From Limisphaerales bacterium (lineage in GTDB: Bacteria > Verrucomicrobiota > Verrucomicrobiia > Limisphaerales > UBA11358), in assembly GCA_027451565.1 (NCBI GenBank), contig DAIDJC010000163.1, forward strand, positions 1 through 7,601: a stretch of 7,601 nt of DNA. The letters run 5' to 3'. Below are positions 1-6,838 of the stretch, in pieces. Made by a program: the position numbers and the translations under genes. Below the pieces are notes generated by a model. That model made no database searches. It was not told the DNA's origin and saw nothing but the letters and a program-made list of their open reading frames with translations. Each line of letters opens with the position of its first letter. The first letter of the stretch is position 1.

Positions 1-508
1 GGGTGGCCAGGGCGCGGACTATTTCCAACCGCCGCTGGTCCCCGTAGCTCAAGCTTGTTGCGAGTTGATCCCTAAACCCACCAAGGTGAAAGAGGTCCAG
101 GAGTTCATTGACCCGGGAGGTGATTTGTGATTCCTGCCTGAAAAAGGTGGCCCCCCGCCAAAGGGCATGCCGCACATCACCATGACGGTGGAGATGAAAC
201 ACGGCCCGGACATTGTCAAACACGGTCATGGAATGAAAAAGTCGGATGTTTTGAAAAGTACGGGCGACGCCGCGTGCGGTGATTTGATGAGGGTAAAGCC
301 CGGAAAGGGGCCGGTCTTCCATGGAAAGTTGGCCTGAAGAAGGCTTGTAAACGCCCGTAATGAGATTGAAGACGGTGGTTTTTCCGGCGCCATTTGGCCC
401 GATCAAACCCACCAGGTCTCCATGATGGATGGTCAAATCCAAGTCTGACACCGCAGTCAATCCCCCAAACCGGATGGTGCAATGCTCTAATTTTAGAAGA
501 GGGGTCAT
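1..508 (-). CDS. livG: Branched-chain amino acid ABC transporter ATP-binding protein LivG (N-terminal 169 residues, cut by window edge)
   Basis: This is the cytoplasmic ATPase subunit that powers import through the LivH/LivM channel. I translated it from the ATG at 508-506. It begins MTPLLKLEHCTIRFGGLTAV. Walker A is GPNGAGKT at residues 37-44, the Q-loop lies in ARTFQNIRLF (Gln86), and the ABC signature LSYGDQRRLEIVRALA starts at residue 153. The window ends just after the signature, so Walker B, the H-loop and the C-terminus are not seen. GVARTFQNIRLF and LSYG(D/E)QRRLEI(A/V)RALA are typical of the LivG branch of ABC ATPases. The start is 4 nt after the livM stop with no clear Shine-Dalgarno sequence, which suggests translational coupling. 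The 98-aa ORF starting with TTG at 512 is a frame-shifted shadow of this gene. LivF is expected beyond the left edge but is not visible. Confidence 0.93.
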   Translation of the reverse strand, partial: MTPLLKLEHCTIRFGGLTAVSDLDLTIHHGDLVGLIGPNGAGKTTVFNLITGVYKPSSGQLSMEDRPLSGLYPHQITARGVARTFQNIRLFHSMTVFDNVRAVFHLHRHGDVRHALWRGATFFRQESQITSRVNELLDLFHLGGFRDQLATSLSYGDQRRLEIVRALAT

Positions 509-512
509 GCAA

Positions 513-1502
513 TCAGAGAAGGGATGGTTTTTCTGGATGGCGCCGGAAGGAAAAGAGGCCTTGGGGCCGTGTGAGCATTAAAATGATCAGCAGTAGGGAA
601 TACAAGATCATGCGTGTATTCACGAGCCAGGCGAGCGGGCGCAGCGTGGCCACACCTGGCAGCCGCTCCACATCCGCCGCCATGCGAAGCCCCTCGGGCA
701 GGAGGGTGAGCAGAATGGCAGCCAGAATGACGCCCGCGGTATTGCCCATGCCACCTAGGATGACCATGACCACATAAGTGATGGAGGTCATGAATCCGAA
801 CCCATTGGGGGTGAGGAATTGGGTGGAATGGGCATACAACCCTCCTGCCAGGCCGGCAAAAAAGGCGCCCACCACAAAGGCCGTGACCTTGTAGCGCGTG
901 GGGCTGATGCCCATGGCGCTTGCGGCGATTTCATCATCGCGCACAGCAATGAATCCGCGTCCGTAGGTGGATTGAACCAGGCCGGCAACCACATAGACCG
1001 TGATGGCAGCCAAGGCAAAGCACCAAAACAGATTGGTGTACCCATGGATTACTGACAATCCACGGGCGCCACCCACTGCATCCATGTTCTGGAGGATGAC
1101 GCGAATGATTTCACCAAAACCCAGGGTGACGATGGCGAGGTAATCTCCTCTGAGGCGCAATGTGGGGATTCCCACCAACAGGCCGGCAACGGCAGCCGCG
1201 AAACCTCCCGCCAACAGGGCGGCGGCAAATTCCAAACCGGCCAGGACTGGCCCGGATTCATTGTAATGGTTGGTGATGACAGCGGAGACGTAGGCCCCCA
1301 CAGCCATGAACCCTGCGTGCCCGAGTGAAAACTGTCCGGTATGGCCATTGATAAGATTCAGGCTTACCGCCATGACAATGCTGATGCCAATGTTGCACAC
1401 CACGAAAAGCGGATAAGGCGCCAAATGTCCGCCCCAGAAACAAGCCAAGGCTCCGAAAAACATGGTGCCCACCAACCAGGTTTTGGCATGCACGATATTC
1501 AT
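513..1502 (-). CDS. livM: Branched-chain amino acid ABC transporter permease LivM
   Basis: This is an inner-membrane permease that pairs with LivH to form the translocation channel. The 329-aa product is nearly all hydrophobic helices. Family motifs in order are LNLINGHTGQFSLGHAGF (48-65), LRLRGDYLAIVTLGFGEIIR (115-134), the cytoplasmic coupling loop GRGFIAVRDDEIAASAMGI (181-199) that contacts the ATPase, and a C-terminal TRPQGLF (311-317). Length is usual for LivM. About 20 residues between LPEGLR and RMILYSLL (276-297) look like a modest loop insertion compared with the LivM sequences I recall. The ATG at 1502-1500 overlaps the livH stop as ATGA. A GAGGG-like stretch 12 nt upstream and AAGG directly before the ATG could help initiation. 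Orthology to LivM is clear; the exact amino acid specificity cannot be read from the sequence. Confidence 0.95.
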   Translation of the reverse strand: MNIVHAKTWLVGTMFFGALACFWGGHLAPYPLFVVCNIGISIVMAVSLNLINGHTGQFSLGHAGFMAVGAYVSAVITNHYNESGPVLAGLEFAAALLAGGFAAAVAGLLVGIPTLRLRGDYLAIVTLGFGEIIRVILQNMDAVGGARGLSVIHGYTNLFWCFALAAITVYVVAGLVQSTYGRGFIAVRDDEIAASAMGISPTRYKVTAFVVGAFFAGLAGGLYAHSTQFLTPNGFGFMTSITYVVMVILGGMGNTAGVILAAILLTLLPEGLRMAADVERLPGVATLRPLAWLVNTRMILYSLLLIILMLTRPQGLFSFRRHPEKPSLL

Positions 1503-2404
1503 ACCTTATCGTTTTCCCTCTTTCCCAACAAACCCGACGGTCGCACCAATAAAATGATGATCAACACGGCAAAGGCAATGGCATCCTTGTAGGTGGAGGA
1601 AATGTAACCGGCAACCATGGTTTCGGTGATGCCAATGATCAAACCGCCCAGCGCGGCCCCCGGGAGGTTGCCGATGCCGCCCAGAACGGCGGCGACAAAG
1701 GCTTTCAAACCTGGCAGAATGCCCATGAGCGGGTCAATGGAGGGGTAATTAATGGCGAAAAGCACACCTGCTGCGGCAGCGAGCGCAGAGCCGAGGGCAA
1801 AGGTGAAAGCGATGACGCGATTGGTGTCCACCCCCATGAGGGCGGCTGCATCCGGGTTGCAGGCCACGGCGCGCATGGCCCGGCCCATCCGGGTATTGAG
1901 AACAATAAACCGCAATGCGAGGAGCATGAGGGTGGTGACAAGAATCACCACACACTGATTACTGTTCATGGTGAGGCCGGCGATTTTCCATTGCCCCCAG
2001 GCCGGCAACAAAAGAGGGAACCGCTTGGGTGCAGCTCCCAGCAGCCATTGTCCGCCATTTTCCAGGAAGAGCGAGACACCGATGGCCGTGATCAGCATGG
2101 TCAGCCGAGGTTGATTGCGGAGAGGACGATAGGCAAAGCGTTCGATCAGCAACCCAATTATGGCGCAAAACAGCATGGAAACAGCCAAAACAACCAGTGC
2201 ACCGGACACTGAGGGCAAAGGCAAGGCACGCGCCAACCATGGGGCAACATAATACCCGGCGAAAGCGCCAAGCATGAATAAATCGCCATGCGCAAAATTG
2301 ATGAAACGGAGGATGCCATAAACCATGGTGTAGCCCAAGGCCACCAGGGCCAGAATGGATCCCAATGCCAGTCCGTTTGTCAATTGTTGAAAAAATTCAA
2401 TCAC
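1499..2404 (-). CDS. livH: Branched-chain amino acid ABC transporter permease LivH
   Basis: This is an inner-membrane permease, partner of LivM, 301 aa and all-helical. Diagnostic stretches are LGYTMVYGILRFINFAHGDL (23-42), the NQPRLTMLITAIGVSLFLEN region (97-116), the coupling loop GRAMRAVACNPDAAALMGVD (174-193), and the C-terminal VRPSGLLGKR (287-296). All match the LivH family. The start is GTG (2404-2402). It is forced, because the same frame has a TGA two codons upstream, and the nearby TTG codons are in other frames that stop quickly. No Shine-Dalgarno sequence precedes the GTG. A short ORF with a good ribosome binding site runs into this start (see the 2397-2441 entry), so coupling is possible. 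The gene overlaps livM by 4 nt downstream and lies 110 nt after livK. Confidence 0.95.
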   Translation of the reverse strand: MIEFFQQLTNGLALGSILALVALGYTMVYGILRFINFAHGDLFMLGAFAGYYVAPWLARALPLPSVSGALVVLAVSMLFCAIIGLLIERFAYRPLRNQPRLTMLITAIGVSLFLENGGQWLLGAAPKRFPLLLPAWGQWKIAGLTMNSNQCVVILVTTLMLLALRFIVLNTRMGRAMRAVACNPDAAALMGVDTNRVIAFTFALGSALAAAAGVLFAINYPSIDPLMGILPGLKAFVAAVLGGIGNLPGAALGGLIIGITETMVAGYISSTYKDAIAFAVLIIILLVRPSGLLGKRENDKV

Positions 2405-2441
2405 AACTCAGGCCAGATAAGGCAATGCCGGGCTGGGGCAT
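2397..2441 (-). CDS. Possible 14-codon leader/coupling ORF ahead of livH
   Basis: In the 110-nt gap between livK and livH, the minus strand carries AGAAGG, then 9 nt, then ATG, opening a 14-codon ORF that reads MPQPGIALSGLSCD. Its TGA (2399-2397) lies just inside livH, so the two reading frames overlap by 8 nt. This is the best ribosome binding site in the gap, whereas the livH GTG has none. The visible arrangement fits termination-reinitiation coupling. The peptide has one Ile and two Leu codons, too few to argue for leader-peptide attenuation. A chance ORF of this length is quite possible, and no homology is claimed. Confidence 0.3.
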   Translation of the reverse strand: MPQPGIALSGLSCD

Positions 2442-2514
2442 GGCGAGCCGCCTTCTCGTAAGGACTTACTCCACGGATAACACCAAACGGGGCTGGCAAA
2501 ATAATTTTCCATGG

Positions 2515-3678
2515 TTACGGGGCGATGGTTTTCACGTATTTAAAATGACCCCCGCTGATGGTGAGAATGACAGCCGGTTTGGAGGCATCCCGATGGCTAT
2601 CCATGGTAATGGACCCGGTCACGCCGGGAAAATTTGTGGTTGCTGCCAAGGCATTGCGGAGTTTTGCACCCCCGGTGCCGCCGGCGCGTTTGATGGCATC
2701 GGCGAGGAGAAAAGCCGAATCATAACCCAGTGCGGCCATGGCATCCGGAACCTGGCCATAACGCTGGGTATAGGCTTTGACGAATGATTGGACCACCGGC
2801 GAACTGTCATCCGGTGAGAAATGAGTCGAAAAATAATCACCTTCCAGCGCCTGGCCTCCAATCGGGACCAGGGAAGAAGATTCCCAGCCATCCCCGCCAA
2901 ACATGGGAACTGACAAACCCAATTGCCGCGCCTGCAGGGCAATCAACCCCACCTCGGTGTAATACCCCGGCACAAACACCCCATCAGGATTTGCTGCCTT
3001 GATCGAAGTCAATTGAGCGCTGAAATCCTTGTCCCCACCGCTGTAATTTTCATCGGCAACAATCTTTCCACCGGCGGAAACAAAACGTTCCTTGAAGAAC
3101 CTGGCCAAGCCCAGACTGTAATCGCTCCGGACATCAGACAAAACCGCGACGGACTTGAGGTGAAGCGTGTTCAGGGCAAAATCTGCCATGACGGTTCCTT
3201 GAAATGGGTCAATGAAACACACCCGGAAAATGTAATCCCCCACCTGGGTCACCCTGGGATTGGTGGAAGCAGGGGAGACCATGGGCACCTTGAATTCCTG
3301 ACAGATCGGGGCGGCTTCCAAGGATCGGGAGGAGGCCACTTCACCAAGAACTGCCACCACTGAATCGCTCGCTATAAGTTTGCGAACAGCCACGGCGGGT
3401 TGGCCAGCTTGGGACTGGTCATCCTCCGTGATCAACTCCACTGGTTTGCCCAGGACCCCGCCTGCGGCATTGATGGCATCCACGGCCAGTTGCGTTCCTT
3501 GGTGCGAAGACTGGCCAAACGTGGCCTCACTGCCGGTTAAAGAGGCGAACTCCCCGATTTTGATGGTTGGCGAGTCCTGGGAATTTGAAGAGGAGGAAGT
3601 GGACGGGCCGCAACCCGTGAGCAACACGGGAACTGCTGCCACGAACCAAACGACTGTCAAAAAAAAGTTGGATCTCAT
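2515..3678 (-). CDS. livK: Branched-chain amino acid ABC transporter substrate-binding lipoprotein (LivK-like)
   Basis: This is the extracytoplasmic receptor that captures the ligand and delivers it to LivH/LivM (type I periplasmic-binding fold, Peripla_BP_6 family). The 387-aa product starts MRSNFFLTVV, with a hydrophobic signal ending in the lipobox LLTGC (Cys23) and then a Ser-rich linker, so it should be lipid-anchored. The fold is visible from IKIGEFASLTGSEATFG (39-55) through VDAINAAGGVLGKPVELI (66-83), the ligand-loop stretch SPASTNPRVTQ (135-145), SDYSLGLARFF (185-195) and GGDGWESSSL (261-270). I chose the ATG at 3678-3676 because the signal peptide begins there and AAAAGG lies about 11 nt upstream. 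The frame stays open for 52 more codons to a TTG at 3834, but that extension is Pro/Arg/Ser-rich and would bury the signal peptide. First gene of the liv cluster; the ligand could also be another amino acid or small amide. Confidence 0.93.
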   Translation of the reverse strand: MRSNFFLTVVWFVAAVPVLLTGCGPSTSSSSNSQDSPTIKIGEFASLTGSEATFGQSSHQGTQLAVDAINAAGGVLGKPVELITEDDQSQAGQPAVAVRKLIASDSVVAVLGEVASSRSLEAAPICQEFKVPMVSPASTNPRVTQVGDYIFRVCFIDPFQGTVMADFALNTLHLKSVAVLSDVRSDYSLGLARFFKERFVSAGGKIVADENYSGGDKDFSAQLTSIKAANPDGVFVPGYYTEVGLIALQARQLGLSVPMFGGDGWESSSLVPIGGQALEGDYFSTHFSPDDSSPVVQSFVKAYTQRYGQVPDAMAALGYDSAFLLADAIKRAGGTGGAKLRNALAATTNFPGVTGSITMDSHRDASKPAVILTISGGHFKYVKTIAP

Positions 3679-3830
3679 GATAGCTGGAACCTTTTCAAAA
3701 ACCATCGGCACAAGCCTAAACATAAGCAGGCGGGATTCAAGCAGTGAAACCAAACCAGGAAATGAGGGCGATGGAAGGCGGCGTGACGCCAAGCAATTCG
3801 GATGAGGGCTTCGAAGGAGGGGACATTGAT

Positions 3831-3859
3831 TCAAACATTAAATTAAAACACATGTTTGA
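3831..3859. promoter_or_regulatory. Inverted repeat TCAAACAT / ATGTTTGA in the liv-emr divergent region
   Basis: Exact 8-bp arms lie at 3831-3838 and 3852-3859, separated by a 13-nt A/T-rich spacer. The arm centres are 21 bp apart, about two helical turns, as expected for a dimeric DNA-binding protein. The spacer also contains ATTAAA twice (TTTAAT on the minus strand), which could be a -10 element for the leftward liv genes, but no -35 partner is visible. The right arm overlaps the TTGACA of the rightward promoter. A simple RNA hairpin is an alternative reading. Confidence 0.45.
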
Positions 3860-3866
3860 CACGTGT
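3848..3866. promoter_or_regulatory. 19-bp imperfect palindrome overlapping the emr -35 element (candidate operator)
   Basis: ACACATGTTTGACACGTGT pairs at 7 of 9 positions around a central T at 3857. The right half contains the perfect 8-mer palindrome ACACGTGT (3859-3866), and the left half has its one-mismatch copy ACACATGT (3848-3855), 11 bp away start to start. Size and symmetry resemble TetR- or MarR-type operators, which commonly control efflux pumps. The position over the -35 hexamer suggests repression by blocking RNA polymerase. No regulator gene is in view, so this rests on pattern alone. Confidence 0.45.
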
Positions 3867-3884
3867 GGGATTATGGATTAGTCT
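3856..3884 (+). promoter_or_regulatory. Candidate sigma70-like promoter for emrAB
   Basis: A perfect -35 TTGACA (3856-3861) is followed after 17 bp by TAGTCT (3879-3884), a weak -10 with 3 of 6 consensus matches. Transcription would begin near 3891, leaving an untranslated leader of about 64 nt before the emrA ATG. The rest of the 276-nt intergenic region (3679-3954) holds the two inverted repeats and an A/T-rich patch at 3832-3850. I see no convincing promoter pair there for the leftward livK gene and no terminator. Confidence 0.45.
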
Positions 3885-3954
3885 GTGCCCCGACCTGGTT
3901 TTTAATGGAATGGAGGTGGGGAACCGGGGTGGATTAACCAAGAAAGACAGCAAT

Positions 3955-5193
3955 ATGAGTGAAGTCACATCAACCCAACCCATGAAGGTTGGAGAGGCCC
4001 CGAATGGAGGGACGGAACCAGCCGAAGCCCGTCCTCATTCCATTTTTTTCTGGATAATCGCTGGCGCCATCCTGGCGGTGGTCCTTTATATTGGTTTGGG
4101 ATATTACCTGTACAACCTCACGCACGAGACGACGGATGACGCTTTCATAGCGGGTCATGTGGTGGCCATTGCGCCGAGGGTGGAGGGCCAGGTGATTGCG
4201 GTGCCCGTTTTGGACAATCAATGGGTGCATTCAAACGATGTGCTGGTGGAATTGGATCCTGCGACCTATGCCACCACGCTGGAGCAGCGCAAAGCATCCG
4301 CCGAGGCGGGCAGTTCCAATTACAAGGCGGCGCTGGCGGAATATGAACTGATGGAACAGAAGGTCAAGACAGCGGAAGCGCAGGCCCGCAGCTCTGAGGC
4401 GGATGTGGCTGCCGCCGATGCCACGGCCACCAAGGCGGATGCGGATTATGAGCGGGCTGTGACCCTGTACAAGGAGCACACCATATCATCGCAGGAATTT
4501 GACCAGGCAAGGGCGGGCAGGGACAAGGCCAAGGCGGATTTGAACTCTGCCCGGCAAAAGGCAGCTTCGGATTCTTCCAAGGTGGACGAGGCTGAAGCCC
4601 AAAAGGACGCGGCGTGGGCTGGGGCGGGGTCCATGCTTGCCCAATCAAAGCAATCAGGGACGCAGGTGGATTCAGCGCGGCTGGATTTATCCTACACACG
4701 GATACTGGCTCCCACCGATGGGTATGTGACCCGCAAGCAGGTTGAACCGGGGGATTATTTGCAGGCAGGCCAGCAAGTGATGTCGCTGGTTCCGCAAAAT
4801 GTGTATGTGATAGCCAACTTCAAGGAATCCCAACTGCAAAAAATAAGGCCGGGAATGCCAGCGGAAGTCTCCATTGACGCCGTGGGAGGCCGTGAATTCC
4901 GGGCGCATGTGGACAGCATCCAGGCAGGCAGCGGGGCGCAGTTCAGCATGTTGCCTCCAGAAAATGCCACGGGAAATTTTGTGAAAGTGGTTCAGCGCGT
5001 GCCGGTCAAAATAATTTTTGACGAGCCATTGCCGGAAAACATGGTCATTGGACCCGGTTTATCCGTGGCGCCGGGTGTGCAGACGGGTTCCTTTTTCATG
5101 CCAGCCTGGCTGAGGGGCGTGGCCAGCGCCGCGCTGGCGTTGGTTGTGATGACTGGCATCCGGCTTGGCAGGGCGCGAAAAGCAAACTCCTGA
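3955..5193 (+). CDS. emrA: EmrA-type membrane fusion protein of a drug efflux pump (HlyD family)
   Basis: This is a periplasmic adaptor that links an MFS pump to an outer-membrane channel; substrates are typically hydrophobic toxic compounds. The 412-aa product has one N-terminal membrane anchor (about 29-53) and then TTDDAFIAGHVVAIAPRVEG (59-78), the EmrA-like start of the lipoyl/barrel-sandwich domain. A long Ala/Glu/Lys-rich coiled-coil hairpin spans about 105-240. The domain closes with LDLSYTRILAPTDGYVTRKQ (243-262), and a beta-barrel follows with ANFKESQLQKIRPGMPAEVS (287-306). An uncommon hydrophobic segment with a basic end lies at 381-409. I chose the ATG at 3955, with a weak AAGAAAG upstream, because the frame further up is only leader sequence back to a TTG that is part of the -35 box. 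The stop lies in the first copy of a tandem repeat, 18 nt before emrB. Confidence 0.92.
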   Translation: MSEVTSTQPMKVGEAPNGGTEPAEARPHSIFFWIIAGAILAVVLYIGLGYYLYNLTHETTDDAFIAGHVVAIAPRVEGQVIAVPVLDNQWVHSNDVLVELDPATYATTLEQRKASAEAGSSNYKAALAEYELMEQKVKTAEAQARSSEADVAAADATATKADADYERAVTLYKEHTISSQEFDQARAGRDKAKADLNSARQKAASDSSKVDEAEAQKDAAWAGAGSMLAQSKQSGTQVDSARLDLSYTRILAPTDGYVTRKQVEPGDYLQAGQQVMSLVPQNVYVIANFKESQLQKIRPGMPAEVSIDAVGGREFRAHVDSIQAGSGAQFSMLPPENATGNFVKVVQRVPVKIIFDEPLPENMVIGPGLSVAPGVQTGSFFMPAWLRGVASAALALVVMTGIRLGRARKANS

Positions 5194-5209
5194 AAAAGCA
5201 AACTCCTGA
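5178..5209 (+). repeat. Exact 16-bp tandem duplication at the emrA-emrB junction
   Basis: AAAAGCAAACTCCTGA occurs back to back at 5178-5193 and 5194-5209. The first copy encodes the last residues and TGA stop of emrA, and the second is non-coding and ends 2 nt before the emrB ATG. A slippage or unequal-exchange duplication would explain it. Removing one copy leaves the emrA protein unchanged and restores a 2-nt intercistronic gap. Confidence 0.95.
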
Positions 5210-5211
5210 GA

Positions 5212-6783
5212 ATGTCTTCAGTTGCCCAAAACGTCTGGCATCCCCGTCATAACCCATGGCTGATCACCCTGAGCGTCATGATGGCGGTTTTCATGGAGGT
5301 GCTGGACACTTCCATCGCCAACATTGCCTTGCCGCATATTGCGGGAAGCCTCTCGGCAACCACGGATGAATCCACCTGGGTGCTGACCAGTTACCTGGTT
5401 TCCAACGCGGTGATTTTGCCCATGACCGGCTGGTTGGGAAATCACTTTGGGCGCAAGCGATTGTTGATCAGTTGCATCATGGTCTTTACGGTGGCCTCGG
5501 CGCTGTGCGGGCTTGCATGGAACCTGCCCTCCTTGATCTTGGCGCGTATTTTACAAGGCGTGGGCGGCGGAGCCATGGTGCCTCTGGCCCAGTCCATCAT
5601 GCTCGAGAGTTTCCCGCCCCAGAAACGCGGCCAGGCCATGGCTGTTTTTGCCATGGGCGTGGTGGTCGCGCCGGTTCTGGGCCCCACCGTGGGCGGATGG
5701 ATCACCGATAATTACTCCTGGAGGTGGATTTTTTACATTAATCTGCCGTTTGGCATTGCGGCGGCCATGTTGTGCAGTTGGCTGGTGGAAGACCCGCCTT
5801 ACATCAAGCGTGATCGTCATGCCCGGATGGATTTCGTGGGTTTGGGTCTGCTCATAATATGGCTTTCCACATTGCAAATCATTCTCGACAAAGGCCAGGA
5901 AGCAGACTGGTTTGATGCGCGCTGGATTTGCGTTTTCACCGCAGTGTCTGCGATCTCTTTTGTCTCCTTCATAGCGTGGGAATTCATAACCCGCACCCCC
6001 CTGGTGGATTTGCGGGTGTTCCGATACCGGAATTTTGCGGTGGGAGTGACATTGATGGGTTCCCTTGCGGCCATTCTCTATGGAACCACGGCCCAGTTGC
6101 CATTGTTTCTTCAAACGTTGATGGGGTATCCTGCGCTGCAGAGCGGATACGCCATGAGTCCGCGCGGCATCGCCGCCTTTTTCACCACCCTCATGGTGGG
6201 GCGCCTTGTGGGCAAGGTGCCGATGCGTTGGATGCTGGCGTTTGGGTTTGTGGCTTTGTCGTTCTCATCCTTCATGCTGTGCCGGTTGAACCTGCAAGTG
6301 AGTCAAATAGATGTCATCTGGCCCAGTGTGCTCAACGGGGTGGCCATCAGTTTCATTTTTGTGCCCCTCACGACCACCACCATGAGCCAACTGAGCCAAC
6401 AACAAATTGGCAATGCCAGCGGCTTGTATAATTTGGTGCGCAATCTTGGCGGCAGCGTGGGCATTGCGTTTGTGACCACCTCCTTGGCCCGGGGCGCGCA
6501 GGTTCACCAGGATTTGCTCGTGTCCCACATGACACCCACAGACCCGGTTTTTGGCCAGCGCCTGGCAAGCCTCCAAAGCATTTACGCCATGCACCATGAC
6601 TCAGTCACGGCCAAAGGCATGGCCTACGCCACCCTCTACAATAGTTTGGACCAGCAAGCTCATTTGTGGGCTTTTGTGGATGTTTTTGTATTGTTCGGGT
6701 TCTTGGCGCTGGCGGGGTTGCCGTTGATTCTTCTCTTTAAAAAGGTGAGCTCCGGCACAAGGCATTCTGCATCAGCACATTGA
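5212..6783 (+). CDS. emrB: EmrB-type MFS drug efflux transporter (DHA2 family, 14 TM)
   Basis: This is an inner-membrane proton-coupled exporter that works with the EmrA fusion protein encoded just upstream. The 523-aa product has the length and helix count expected for the 14-TM DHA2 group. Motifs visible are D1 MEVLDTSIANIALPHI (28-43), motif A GWLGNHFGRKR (73-83) in the first cytoplasmic loop, motif B ARILQGVGGGAM (111-122), antiporter motif C VVVAPVLGPTVGGW (150-163) followed by SWRWIFYINLPFGI (169-182), and the late GLYNLVRNLGGSVGIA (404-419). A hydrophilic loop at about 428-480 before the last helix is usual for EmrB. The ATG follows the duplicated 16-mer; no good Shine-Dalgarno sequence is seen, so coupling to emrA is likely. 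The substrate cannot be inferred. A permease for another metabolite is possible, but the EmrA pairing favours efflux. Confidence 0.95.
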   Translation: MSSVAQNVWHPRHNPWLITLSVMMAVFMEVLDTSIANIALPHIAGSLSATTDESTWVLTSYLVSNAVILPMTGWLGNHFGRKRLLISCIMVFTVASALCGLAWNLPSLILARILQGVGGGAMVPLAQSIMLESFPPQKRGQAMAVFAMGVVVAPVLGPTVGGWITDNYSWRWIFYINLPFGIAAAMLCSWLVEDPPYIKRDRHARMDFVGLGLLIIWLSTLQIILDKGQEADWFDARWICVFTAVSAISFVSFIAWEFITRTPLVDLRVFRYRNFAVGVTLMGSLAAILYGTTAQLPLFLQTLMGYPALQSGYAMSPRGIAAFFTTLMVGRLVGKVPMRWMLAFGFVALSFSSFMLCRLNLQVSQIDVIWPSVLNGVAISFIFVPLTTTTMSQLSQQQIGNASGLYNLVRNLGGSVGIAFVTTSLARGAQVHQDLLVSHMTPTDPVFGQRLASLQSIYAMHHDSVTAKGMAYATLYNSLDQQAHLWAFVDVFVLFGFLALAGLPLILLFKKVSSGTRHSASAH

Positions 6784-6798
6784 TGCCATTTCACATTT

Positions 6799-6829
6799 TT
6801 GAAACAAAATCCATGGCTGAGCGTCTAAA
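6799..6829 (+). promoter_or_regulatory. Weak candidate promoter for the WxxGxW lipoprotein gene
   Basis: TTGAAA (6799-6804) is followed after 19 bp by TCTAAA (6824-6829). The spacing is longer than ideal and the -10 has 4 of 6 matches. Transcription would start within a few bases of the ATG at 6839, which would make the message almost leaderless. The 55-nt gap after emrB shows no intrinsic terminator, so read-through from emrAB is equally possible. Confidence 0.2.
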
Positions 6830-6838
6830 GACTCAACG

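Noticed and set aside
216..512. 98-aa minus-strand ORF with a TTG start next to livM
   Set aside because: It is a different frame over livG. The frame starting at 508 gives Walker A, the Q-loop and the ABC signature.
850..2008. The 10-mer AGGCCGGCAA four times (850, 979, 1180, 1999) in livM and livH
   Set aside because: Three copies encode Leu/Val-Ala-Gly-Leu type turns in hydrophobic helices and the fourth lies in another frame context. Spacing is irregular, so coding bias is the simpler explanation.
2405..2514. Intrinsic terminator or attenuator hairpin between livK and livH
   Set aside because: Only 4-5 bp stems (GTAAG/CTTAC with a 2-nt loop, GGCG/CGCC) and no T-run follow, too weak to call.
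2923..3363. 146-aa ORF opposite livK
   Set aside because: Antisense shadow with low-complexity composition. livK is supported by its signal peptide and binding fold.
3856..3954. Upstream extension of emrA to the TTG at 3856 or the ATG at 3910
   Set aside because: The TTG is part of the -35 hexamer, the ATG at 3910 has no SD, and the added residues do not resemble an EmrA N-terminus. The ATG at 3955 fits the family better.
5551..6114. 187-aa ORF opposite emrB
   Set aside because: The antisense frame of a strongly supported MFS gene. The translation is His/Arg/Gly-rich with no recognisable domain.
5928..6431. 167-aa plus-strand ORF inside emrB
   Set aside because: An out-of-frame shadow in the same strand region; emrB itself reads through with all DHA2 motifs.
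6823..6832. Short palindrome GTCTAAAGAC before the lipoprotein gene
   Set aside because: A 10-bp palindrome is common by chance, and it has no partner site or clear promoter context.
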